Shown here in pieces: positions 1-5,638 of a stretch of DNA of 7,057 nt (positions within the stretch are counted from its first letter, which is position 1; the number at the start of each line of letters is the position of its first letter). The stretch lies in NCBI GenBank assembly GCA_007570905.1, contig RKSI01000123.1, positions 1 to 7,057 on the forward strand, written 5' to 3'. The DNA comes from Gammaproteobacteria bacterium. GTDB taxonomy: Bacteria > Pseudomonadota > Gammaproteobacteria > Poriferisulfidales > Oxydemutatoraceae. The notes below the pieces were generated by a model. That model was not told the origin of the DNA. It was given only the letters and a program-made list of their open reading frames with translations, and made no database searches. A program made the position numbers and the translations under genes.

Positions 1-1
1 T

Positions 2-706
2 TCCAAGCCTTCCACCCACGCCAATCTCGAGGCCGCTTTCGGTGGCGAGAGCATGGCCAACCGCAAATACCTGTTCTTTTCAGAGGTGGCCAAACAGCTT
101 GGCCACAAGGACCTGGCCAAATTGTTTCGAGACACCGCAGCGCAGGAAACGGAACACGCCTTCGCCCACTTCCGCCTGCTGCACCCTGAATTGGTGGTGA
201 ACGATCCCGAGCAGCTCAGCGACGAGCAGAAGCAGGCCATCCTGAGCCGCTGCCTGGAGCTGGCGATTGAAGGCGAAACCTACGAGTACACAACGATGTA
301 TCCGGAGTTCGCCGCCCAGGCCCGGCAGGACCGGGACAGCGGAGCCGCAGCGGAATTCGCCGAGCAAAGCAGCGAATCCAAGGAGCATGCGGGCCTGTTC
401 CGCACCGCCGCCAAGAACTTCGGCCTGCTGACCCCGATCGAGCAGCATCACGCCGAAACCTATGGCGTTGCCCTCGAGGCCCTGCAAGGCAAGGGCACCG
501 CAGGCCAGGCCGATCAACCGATCCCGGGCAAGTGGATCTGCAAGGTGTGCTCGATGATCTACGACCCCGCCGAAGGGGATCCTGATTCCGGCATCGCCCC
601 AGGCACCCCGTTCGAGGCGATTCCCGACGATTGGCACTGCCCGATCTGCGGCTCCCGCAAAGCCAGCTTTGTTCCTTACCGCGAAGCCGAATTGAAAACG
701 GCCTGA
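2..706 (+). CDS. Rubrerythrin (5' end outside the window)
   Basis: Non-haem iron protein that reduces hydrogen peroxide in the cytoplasm as part of oxidative-stress defence. The frame is open from base 2, and the residues before the ATG at 53 (STHANLEAAFGGES) are the conserved start of the rubrerythrin first helix. The ATG at 53 is therefore internal and the true start lies left of the window. The ferritin-like diiron domain shows its helix motifs in order: GGESMANRKY, AAQETEHAF, AIEGETYEY and ESKEHAGLF, which supply the Glu/His iron ligands. The C-terminal rubredoxin-like domain has two CxxC pairs, with Cys codons at 539, 548, 638 and 647, in the contexts WICKVCSMIYDP and WHCPICGS. All expected ligand motifs in the visible part are present. 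The sequence style recalls picocyanobacteria. It is followed after 36 bases by a flavin reductase frame, a plausible redox partner. The family call is firm; the taxonomic call is inference. Confidence 0.93.
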   Translation, partial: SKPSTHANLEAAFGGESMANRKYLFFSEVAKQLGHKDLAKLFRDTAAQETEHAFAHFRLLHPELVVNDPEQLSDEQKQAILSRCLELAIEGETYEYTTMYPEFAAQARQDRDSGAAAEFAEQSSESKEHAGLFRTAAKNFGLLTPIEQHHAETYGVALEALQGKGTAGQADQPIPGKWICKVCSMIYDPAEGDPDSGIAPGTPFEAIPDDWHCPICGSRKASFVPYREAELKTA

Positions 707-742
707 TGCCCTTGCACGATCCCATCAAGAGCCTTCGTCTCC

Positions 743-1102
743 ATGCCCTCTGATCTCATCGTTCTGACGGCGAGCAATGGCGAGAACCGCAAGCTGGCGG
801 AACGCTTCGTGCAGGCCGCCGCAGCTCAGAACGCCAGCGCCGAACTGATCGATCTCACTCAGCTCGACCTGCCCCTGTTCACGCCACGGGTCCAAGCAGC
901 AGGGGCGGGCCCTGACCTTGTCGCCCTGCACGACCAGCTGCACGCAACCCCACGCTGGGTGATCTGCGCCCCGGAATACAACGGCTCGATTCCGCCGTCG
1001 CTCACCAATGCCATTGCCTGGCTCTCGGTGACCGACGACGACTTCCGATCCCTGTTCAACGGGCGGCCAATCGCCATGGCCACCTTCTCCGGCGGTGGCG
1101 GC
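743..1102 (+). other. NADPH-dependent FMN reductase, C-terminally truncated
   Basis: The first 120 residues of the chimeric frame match the NADPH-dependent FMN reductase family (flavodoxin-like fold), which uses NAD(P)H to reduce flavin in the cytoplasm. Visible marks are the N-terminal strand and phosphate-binding loop LIVLTASNGENRKLAERF, the flavin-contact motif APEYNGSIPPSLTNAIAW at about residues 76-93, and the later strand GRPIAMATFSGGGG. Family members run to about 180 residues, so the last 60 or so, including the final helices, are missing. The frame changes into YajC just after the Gly run. The start ATG at 743 fits the family N-terminus; only a weak purine stretch (AAGAG near 728) lies upstream. 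It sits 36 bases after rubrerythrin on the same strand, so the two may be co-transcribed in the source genome. As it stands this piece would not fold into a working enzyme. Confidence 0.82.
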
Positions 1103-1423
1103 ATGGAACTGCTGGTCATGGTCGGGATTTTCTTCCTGATTATGTACTTCATGATCATTCGCCCGCAAAACAAGCGCAACCGCGACCACAAGCAACTGCT
1201 GGCGTCGCTGTCGTGCGGCGACGAGGTCGTCACATCGGGCGGCCTGTTCGGCAAAATCTCGCAGGTGGACGAAAGTTTCGTGCGCCTTGAGGTGCAAAAC
1301 GGCGTCGTCGTCAAGGTGCAGAAGCAGGCCATCAGCTCAGTCATGCCGAAGGGCATGTCAGATGACAAGCCGCCCAAGGGCATGTCGGACGAAGAGCCGA
1401 AGAAAAAAGACACTCGCAAGTAG
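743..1423 (+). CDS. yajC: Chimeric frame: FMN reductase N-terminal part joined to YajC
   Basis: One uninterrupted 226-residue frame joins two unrelated proteins. Residues 1 to about 120 are a flavodoxin-fold FMN reductase (separate entry). Residues about 121-226 are YajC, the small single-span inner-membrane partner of SecD and SecF. Its membrane helix is at about 122-138 (MVGIFFLIMYFMIIRPQ), followed by the YajC signatures GDEVVTSGGLFGKI and VVKVQKQAISSVMPKG. The N-terminal 15-20 residues usual before the YajC helix are missing, so the real yajC start is probably not in this window. ATG 1103 matches an internal Met of typical YajC and has no ribosome binding site. The C-terminus carries a 27-base tandem repeat and a Lys/Glu-rich tail. 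secD starts 15 bases after the stop, the standard yajC-secD-secF order. I infer an assembly or cloning chimera rather than a true fusion protein. The YajC identity is firm. Confidence 0.85.
   Translation: MPSDLIVLTASNGENRKLAERFVQAAAAQNASAELIDLTQLDLPLFTPRVQAAGAGPDLVALHDQLHATPRWVICAPEYNGSIPPSLTNAIAWLSVTDDDFRSLFNGRPIAMATFSGGGGMELLVMVGIFFLIMYFMIIRPQNKRNRDHKQLLASLSCGDEVVTSGGLFGKISQVDESFVRLEVQNGVVVKVQKQAISSVMPKGMSDDKPPKGMSDEEPKKKDTRK
1088..1120. other. Probable chimeric junction between two source genomes
   Basis: FMN reductase sequence ends and YajC sequence begins within this stretch, with no stop or frame change. The bases around GGCGGTGGCGGCATGGAACT (1091-1110) encode GGGGMEL. This could belong to either parent: flavin reductases of this type have SGGGG after the AMATF strand, and many YajC proteins have a Gly-rich segment before the first helix. 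A short identical stretch of this kind is a typical place for an assembler to cross between genomes. The exact crossover base cannot be read from one sequence. Confidence 0.75.
1346..1399 (+). repeat. 27-base tandem repeat in the yajC 3' end
   Basis: Two adjacent 27-base units (1346-1372 and 1373-1399) match at 22 of 27 positions and encode PKGMSDDKP and PKGMSDEEP. Three of the five differences are third-codon changes. The first unit begins at the PKG that normally lies near the end of YajC, so the extra unit extends the hydrophilic C-terminal tail. Confidence 0.85.
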
Positions 1424-1438
1424 GCGGCCAACCCCGCG

Positions 1439-3334
1439 ATGCTGAACCGCTACCCCCTGTGGAAGTACCTGCTGATTGCGCTGGTGCTGGCGGCGGCGGC
1501 CACCTACGCGCTGCCGAACATCTACCCGGAAGACCCGGCGGTGCAGGTGTCGCACACCGACGGCGAGGTCGGGCGCGCCGCCGTCGCGCGCATCCGCAAA
1601 CTGCTGGGCGGCGGCGATGACGCCGGCGCCGGCGAACGCCTTGAATACAAGGCCATAGAGCACACCGGAGACGGCCAGTTGCTGATTCGCTTTCGCCGCC
1701 CCGAAGACCAGTTGACCGCCGCCGACCGCATCCGCGACGCGCTCGGCTACCGCTACATCACCGCGCTGAACCTGGCGCCGGCGACGCCGCCGTGGCTCAG
1801 CGGCCTCAACGCGACGCCGATGAACCTCGGCCTCGACCTGCGGGGCGGCGTTTATTTCCTGCTTGAGGTGGACAGCGACGCGGCGCTGCGCAAGGCGCTG
1901 GAACGCTACCGCGACGAGATTCGCAACCTGCTGCGCGAGGAGCGCGTGCGCTACCGCGGCGTGACCGGGTCCGCCGGCAAGTTGTCGCTGAGCGTGCTGT
2001 TTGACGACGCCGCCGAGCGCGACAAGGCGCTGGACCTGGTGCAGCGGCAAATGCCGCTGGCCTTCTCCATCGAGGAGCGCGGCGGCGACGGCCGCCACCT
2101 GCTGGACCTCGCGCTGGAGCGCAACGAGATTCGCACGGTGCAGGACTTCGCGGTGCAGCAGAATGTGCTGACGCTGCGCAAGCGCGTCAACGAACTGGGC
2201 GTGGCCGAGCCGGTCATCACGCGGCAGGGCAAGAACCGCATCGCGGTGCAGTTGCCGGGCGTGCAGGACACCGCCAAGGCCAAGGAGATACTGGGCGCCA
2301 CCGCGACGCTGGAATTCCGCATGGTCGCCGAGCAGTCGGACCCGGCGCGCGCCGCCGCCGGCGGGCGCGCGCCGCCGGGCACGCAGTTGTTCCGCGAGCG
2401 CGGCGGCGAGCCGGTGCTGCTGAAGCGCGATGTGATGATCACCGGCGAATACATCATAGACGCCGCCTCCGGCATTGACGGCGAGACCGGCCAGCCGGCG
2501 GTGCACATCACGCTCGACGGCAAGGGCGCGCGCATTTTCAGCCGCATCACCGGCGAGAATGTCAAGCGCCTGATGGCGGTGGTGTTCATCGAGAACAAGA
2601 CCGAGACGCGCCGCGACGCCGCCGGCGAATTGCAGCGGCGCACGCGCACCGTCAAGGAGGTCATCAGCGTCGCCCGCATCCAGGAGCAACTCGGCAAGCG
2701 CTTCCAGATTACCGGCCTCGACTCCACGCAGGAGGCGCGCAAACTGGCGCTGCTGCTGCGCGCCGGCGCATTGGCGGCGCCGATAGAGATAGTCGAGGAG
2801 CGCACCGTCGGGCCGAGCCTCGGCCAGGAGAACATCGACAAGGGCATGCGCTCGATTGTGCTGGGCTTTCTGCTGGTCATCGTCTTCATGGCCGTCTATT
2901 ACCGCCTGTTCGGCCTCATCGCCGACCTCGCGCTGGCCGCCAACCTGGTGCTGATTGTCGCGGTGATGTCGCTGATACCGGGGGCGACGCTGACGCTGCC
3001 GGGCATCGTCGGCATCGTGCTGACGGTGGGCATGGCGGTGGACGCCAATGTCCTTATCTTCGAGCGCATCCGCGAGGAACTGGCCGCCGGCGCCAGCGTG
3101 CAGTCAAGCATAGACAACGGCTACCGGCGCGCGCTCTCAACCATCGCCGACGCCAACATCACGACGCTGATTGCGGCGCTGGTGCTGTTCGTCTTCGGCA
3201 CCGGCCCGATCAAGGGTTTCTCGGTTACGCTGTCCATCGGCATTGTGTGCTCTATGTTCACCGCCATCATGGGCACGCGCGCCGTCGTCAACCTGGTGTA
3301 CGGCGGGCGCAAGACCGCCAGCCTGGCCATTTAG
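1439..3334 (+). CDS. secD: Protein translocase subunit SecD
   Basis: Inner-membrane subunit of the SecDF complex, which uses the proton gradient to pull exported proteins out of SecYEG on the periplasmic side. The protein has 631 residues, close to the 615 of E. coli SecD. The first membrane helix is at about 9-27, followed by NIYPEDPAVQVS, typical of proteobacterial SecD. The large periplasmic domain follows, with the signature NLGLDLRGGVYFLLEVD around 129-145. The C-terminal half holds five membrane helices, at about 471-488, 492-512, 517-541, 572-588 and 594-617. Helix 4 carries GMAVDANVLIFERIREE; D535 in it corresponds to the conserved proton-pathway Asp (E. coli D519). ATG 1439 is chosen because MLNRYPLWKYLL is the family N-terminus. 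No clear Shine-Dalgarno is seen, and translation may be coupled to yajC. No damage is visible. Confidence 0.97.
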   Translation: MLNRYPLWKYLLIALVLAAAATYALPNIYPEDPAVQVSHTDGEVGRAAVARIRKLLGGGDDAGAGERLEYKAIEHTGDGQLLIRFRRPEDQLTAADRIRDALGYRYITALNLAPATPPWLSGLNATPMNLGLDLRGGVYFLLEVDSDAALRKALERYRDEIRNLLREERVRYRGVTGSAGKLSLSVLFDDAAERDKALDLVQRQMPLAFSIEERGGDGRHLLDLALERNEIRTVQDFAVQQNVLTLRKRVNELGVAEPVITRQGKNRIAVQLPGVQDTAKAKEILGATATLEFRMVAEQSDPARAAAGGRAPPGTQLFRERGGEPVLLKRDVMITGEYIIDAASGIDGETGQPAVHITLDGKGARIFSRITGENVKRLMAVVFIENKTETRRDAAGELQRRTRTVKEVISVARIQEQLGKRFQITGLDSTQEARKLALLLRAGALAAPIEIVEERTVGPSLGQENIDKGMRSIVLGFLLVIVFMAVYYRLFGLIADLALAANLVLIVAVMSLIPGATLTLPGIVGIVLTVGMAVDANVLIFERIREELAAGASVQSSIDNGYRRALSTIADANITTLIAALVLFVFGTGPIKGFSVTLSIGIVCSMFTAIMGTRAVVNLVYGGRKTASLAI

Positions 3335-3371
3335 TGACGCGGGTGAAAGCGGCGGCGCGCGGCGCGGGACA

Positions 3372-4298
3372 ATGCAGATACTGAAAAACACCGACTTTGA
3401 TTTCATGCGCCACCGCCGCGCGGCGATGACGCTGTCGGCGCTGCTGATGGCCGTCGCGGTGGTGTCGCTGGCGCTGCGCGGGCTGTCGTTCGGCGTGGAC
3501 TTCACCGGCGGCACCGTCATTGAACTGGGCTACCCGCAGCCGGTGGAACTGGCGCCGCTGCGCGGCCACCTCGACGCCGCCGGCTTCGCCGATGTGCAGA
3601 TGCAGCACTTCGGCACCGCCCGCGATGTGCTGATTCGGGTGGCGCCCGACGCCGGGGTTTCGCAGTCGGAACTCAGCAACCGCATTTTCGCCGCGCTGCA
3701 AGAGCACGAAGACGGCGTGACGCTGCGCCGCGTGGAGTTCGTCGGCCCGCAGGTCGGCGAGGAGTTGCGCGAGGACGGCGGCTTTGCGATGCTCTACGCG
3801 CTGCTCGGCATCCTGATTTATGTCGCGTTCCGCTTTGAGCACCGCTTCGCGCTGGGTTCCATCATCGCGCTCGCCCACGATGTGCTGATCACCATCGGCT
3901 TCTTCTCCGTAACCGGCGCCGAATTCGACCTCGCGGTGCTGGCGGCGATACTCGCCGTCATCGGCTATTCGCTGAACGACACCATCGTCGTCTTCGACCG
4001 CATCCGCGAGAACTTCATCAAGTTGAAAAGCGACACCGTCGTCACCATCAACAAGTCCGTCAACCACACGCTCGGCAGGACGCTGATGACCTCGCTGACG
4101 ACGATGCTGGTGCTGCTGGCGCTGCTGGTGTTCGGCGGCGAGGTCATTCGCGGCTTCACCATCGCGCTGATGGTCGGCGTTGTCGTCGGCACTTATTCGT
4201 CCATCTATGTCGCCGGCACCGCGATATTGATGCTCGGCGTCACCCGCGAGAATGTCATCCCGCCGAAAAAGGAAGGCGCCAACCTCGGCGGCCCGTGA
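3372..4298 (+). CDS. secF: Protein translocase subunit SecF
   Basis: Second membrane subunit of the SecDF export motor; 308 residues, a normal length. The frame is open much further upstream inside secD, but ATG 3372 gives the typical start MQILKNTDFDFMRHRR and follows a weak GGGAC site. Helix 1 is at about 18-37, followed by the periplasmic domain opening with GVDFTGGT at 41-48. Five more helices lie in the second half, including the segments around IALAHDVLITIGFF and AVIGYSLNDTIVVFDRIREN. D203 in SLNDTIVVFD corresponds to E. coli D213. R236 in TLGRTLMTS aligns with R247 with a one-residue gap. Both are residues known to be needed for proton-driven function. It lies 37 bases after secD, and its TGA overlaps the next gene's ATG by one base. 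Confidence 0.97.
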   Translation: MQILKNTDFDFMRHRRAAMTLSALLMAVAVVSLALRGLSFGVDFTGGTVIELGYPQPVELAPLRGHLDAAGFADVQMQHFGTARDVLIRVAPDAGVSQSELSNRIFAALQEHEDGVTLRRVEFVGPQVGEELREDGGFAMLYALLGILIYVAFRFEHRFALGSIIALAHDVLITIGFFSVTGAEFDLAVLAAILAVIGYSLNDTIVVFDRIRENFIKLKSDTVVTINKSVNHTLGRTLMTSLTTMLVLLALLVFGGEVIRGFTIALMVGVVVGTYSSIYVAGTAILMLGVTRENVIPPKKEGANLGGP

Positions 4299-4777
4299 TG
4301 GCGGCGGACAACGACACCGCGGGCGGCGCGGCGGGCGATAGCATGAGTGGCGGCGTGGCCGCCGACACGACGGCGATGGCCAGCGGCATCGCCGCGTTTG
4401 AGGCGCGCCAGTTCACGCGCGCGCTGCGGCTGCTGTCGCCGCTGGCCGAAAGCGGCGAGATTGAGGCGATGTACCGCTGCGCCATCATGTACCAGAACGG
4501 CCTCGGCGTGCCGGTGCACGCCGCCAACGCCGTGCGCCTGATGCGCGCCGCCGCCGAACGCGGCCACGCGCCGGCGCAGCACGGCATGGGCTTTATGTAC
4601 ATGGAAGGCGACTGCGTCGGGCAGGACGGCGAACAGGCCGTGCACTGGTTCACCCGCGCCGCCGAACAGGGCCTGGCCGGTTCACAGACGACGCTGGCGA
4701 TGCTCTACGAGGAAGGCGCGCTGGTCGGGAAAAACCCCGAACTGGCGAAACACTGGATGAAAAAAGCGGGCTTTTAG
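4298..4777 (+). CDS. Small Sel1-repeat protein
   Basis: A 159-residue protein made mostly of Sel1-like repeats, helix pairs that bind other proteins. Residues 1-30 are Ala/Gly/Asp-rich and probably disordered. A helix follows at about 31-52. Three repeats follow: about 53-88 (AMYRCAIMYQNGLGVP to AAAERG), 89-125 (AQHGMGFMYMEGDCVG to AAEQG) and 126-159 (SQTTLAMLYEEGALVG to KKAGF). No signal peptide or membrane helix is visible, so it is probably cytoplasmic. ATG 4298 shares its A with the secF stop (TGATG), and a GTG at 4295 overlaps too. ATG 4343 is a possible shorter start. No good ribosome site is present (the purine run at 4266-4275 is too far away), so translation is likely coupled to secF. 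The partner and function are unknown. Confidence 0.85.
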   Translation: MAADNDTAGGAAGDSMSGGVAADTTAMASGIAAFEARQFTRALRLLSPLAESGEIEAMYRCAIMYQNGLGVPVHAANAVRLMRAAAERGHAPAQHGMGFMYMEGDCVGQDGEQAVHWFTRAAEQGLAGSQTTLAMLYEEGALVGKNPELAKHWMKKAGF

Positions 4778-4891
4778 GGCGGCCCGCCGGCCAGAAGTCC
4801 GCAAGCCGAAGCCCGCAAACGCGGCGGGTAATTTCCAGTCAAACACCTTGCCGGTCTGCGCGAACGCAACGCGCCGCCGGCAAAGCCGCGG
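4778..4891. other. Gap between converging genes
   Basis: These 114 bases separate the ends of the Sel1-repeat gene and hisI. They hold a near-copy of part of the hisI 3' end and a GC-rich hairpin next to the hisI stop, each listed separately. A weaker stem, CCCGC (4812-4816) with GCGGG (4824-4828), is followed by TAATTT on the plus strand and could help end the sec transcript. There is no clear T-tract terminator in either direction. Confidence 0.5.
4838..4864 (-). repeat. Near-copy of the hisI 3' tail, downstream of its stop
   Basis: These 27 bases match 4937-4963 inside hisI at 25 of 27 positions; both differences are C/T. The offset is 99 bases, exactly 33 codons. Read on the minus strand in the hisI frame past its TAG, the copy encodes AFAQTGKVFDW, against RFTQTDKVFDP in the gene. 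It looks like a remnant of a partial duplication of the gene end, now untranslated. Confidence 0.75.
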
Positions 4892-4892
4892 C
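4873..4892 (-). terminator. GC-rich hairpin at the hisI stop, no T tract
   Basis: On the minus strand this reads GCCGCGGCTTTGCCGGCGGC, which can fold as GCCGC-GGC / GCC-GCGGC with a TTT loop and one bulged G. It begins at the last base of the hisI stop codon. No T run follows, so it is not a standard intrinsic terminator. It may still mark the transcript end or protect the 3' end. In such GC-rich DNA a chance hairpin is also possible. Confidence 0.3.
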
Positions 4893-5407
4893 TATAACCG
4901 CGTCGGGTTGGGCTGGCCGCGATAAACCACTTCAGGGTCAAACACCTTGTCGGTCTGCGTGAAGCGCAGCCGCGCATCGGCGCCGCCGCCTGTCAAAACC
5001 TCGCGGTAAAAGCACGAGCGGTAGCCGACATGACAACTGGCGCCGCCGCCGACATCAACGCGCAGCCACACCGCGTCCTGGTCGTCGTCTATCAGTATCT
5101 GGCGGACTTTCTGCACCAGGCCGCTGGTCTCGCCCTTGCGCCACAGGCAGTTGCGGCTGCGGCTCCAGTAGTGCGCGTCGCCGGTCTCTATGGTGCGCGC
5201 CAGCGCCTCGCGGTTCATGTAGCCGTGCATCAGCACCTCGCCGCTGGCGTGGTCGGTGGTGACGACGGGCAGCAGGCCGTTGTCGTCAAACTTCGGCGCG
5301 AGGCGGTCGCCCTCCTCCACCTGCTCGACGCTGTCGCGCGCCGCGAATTGTGGTTCGGCGCCGGGCGGTTTTGCGCCGGGTTGTTCGGTGTTGGTCACGC
5401 CGTTCAT
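4892..5407 (-). CDS. hisI: Alternative: separate HisI from internal ATG
   Basis: If yidD and hisI are really two genes, hisI would begin at ATG 5407 and make 171 residues, starting MNGVTNTEQPG. The first 33 or so residues are low-complexity and precede the conserved domain (LAPKFDDNGLLPVV onward). No Shine-Dalgarno is visible upstream; the bases just before it read GTGCTAAAATG. Translation would then depend on ribosomes finishing yidD. This entry is an alternative reading of the same DNA, not an extra gene. Confidence 0.35.
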   Translation of the reverse strand: MNGVTNTEQPGAKPPGAEPQFAARDSVEQVEEGDRLAPKFDDNGLLPVVTTDHASGEVLMHGYMNREALARTIETGDAHYWSRSRNCLWRKGETSGLVQKVRQILIDDDQDAVWLRVDVGGGASCHVGYRSCFYREVLTGGGADARLRFTQTDKVFDPEVVYRGQPNPTRL

Positions 5408-5638
5408 TTTAGCACGGCGCACGCCGCCCGGCGGCACCGGGTCAACGCCGCCGGGCGAAAACGGATGGCAGCGCAGCAGCCGGCGCAGCGCAAGCCATGC
5501 ACCTTTCAGCGGCCCGTGCAGCGCGACGGCCTGCAATGCATAATCCGAGCAGGTCGGATGAAAACGGCAACGCGCGCCGGTGAACGGCGTCAGCAGCAGG
5601 CGAAAACCCTTGATCAGAAAGGTCAGCAGGCGCAGCAT
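4892..5638 (-). CDS. hisI: YidD-HisI fusion frame (membrane insertion factor + phosphoribosyl-AMP cyclohydrolase)
   Basis: A single 248-residue frame. Residues 1-70 are YidD, a small factor on the inner face of the membrane that helps YidC insert proteins. It shows an amphipathic N-terminus, ARCRFHPTCSDYAL (22-35), GPLKGAWLALRRLLRCHPF (42-60) and GGVDPVPP. Residues 71-110 are a Gly/Pro-rich linker. Residues 111-248 are phosphoribosyl-AMP cyclohydrolase, which opens the purine ring at the third step of histidine synthesis, with VLMHGYMNREAL, HYWSRSR, LWRKGETSG, DDDQD (184-188) and SCHVGYRSCFYR (201-212). No HisE domain follows. ATG 5638 is preferred over GTG 5641 because of a well-placed TAAGG. 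ATG 5407 (M78) could start a separate 171-residue HisI but has no ribosome site; a TAA in another frame lies one base before it. Both domain calls are firm; whether they form one protein is open. Confidence 0.88.
   Translation of the reverse strand: MLRLLTFLIKGFRLLLTPFTGARCRFHPTCSDYALQAVALHGPLKGAWLALRRLLRCHPFSPGGVDPVPPGGVRRAKMNGVTNTEQPGAKPPGAEPQFAARDSVEQVEEGDRLAPKFDDNGLLPVVTTDHASGEVLMHGYMNREALARTIETGDAHYWSRSRNCLWRKGETSGLVQKVRQILIDDDQDAVWLRVDVGGGASCHVGYRSCFYREVLTGGGADARLRFTQTDKVFDPEVVYRGQPNPTRL
4937..4963 (-). repeat. Parent copy of the hisI tail repeat
   Basis: This is the in-gene member of the repeat pair. It encodes the conserved C-terminal stretch FTQTDKVFD (about residues 226-234 of the fusion protein), shortly before the terminal DPEVVYRGQPNPTRL, which fits the usual end of this HisI group. 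This copy is therefore the functional one. Confidence 0.75.
5408..5638 (-). CDS. yidD: YidD part of the fusion frame
   Basis: The first 77 residues match the complete YidD family, normally about 70-85 residues long, so the domain is full length. The conserved Cys-rich core RCRFHPTCSDYA and the closing RCHPFSPGGVDPVP are both intact. In most bacteria yidD lies between rnpA and yidC near the origin; here it directly follows cysS instead. No stop codon occurs at the expected end of YidD in this frame. The TAA at 5411-5409 would end it only after a frame change. Confidence 0.8.

Noticed and set aside
80..637. Antisense open frame over rubrerythrin
   Set aside because: It has no recognisable motifs, while the plus frame has all rubrerythrin ligand motifs.
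1103..1423. ATG 1103 as the true yajC start
   Set aside because: It removes the usual Gly-rich N-terminal segment, has no ribosome site, and matches an internal Met of typical YajC proteins.
1358..2689. Long open frame of 443 codons on the minus strand across secD
   Set aside because: It is Ala/Arg/Gln/His-rich, has no recognisable domain, and lies wholly antisense to conserved yajC/secD sequence. Such open frames are expected opposite GC-rich genes.
3171..3371. Upstream extension of secF to 3171
   Set aside because: The added residues are out-of-frame secD sequence, and MQILKNTDFDF is the family start.
3288..4067. Antisense open frame across secF
   Set aside because: It shows the same low-complexity composition typical of a GC-rich shadow and lies under an intact secF.
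4774..4977. Small minus-strand frame in the converging gap
   Set aside because: It overlaps hisI in another frame and is Arg/Pro/Ala-rich without a motif or ribosome site.
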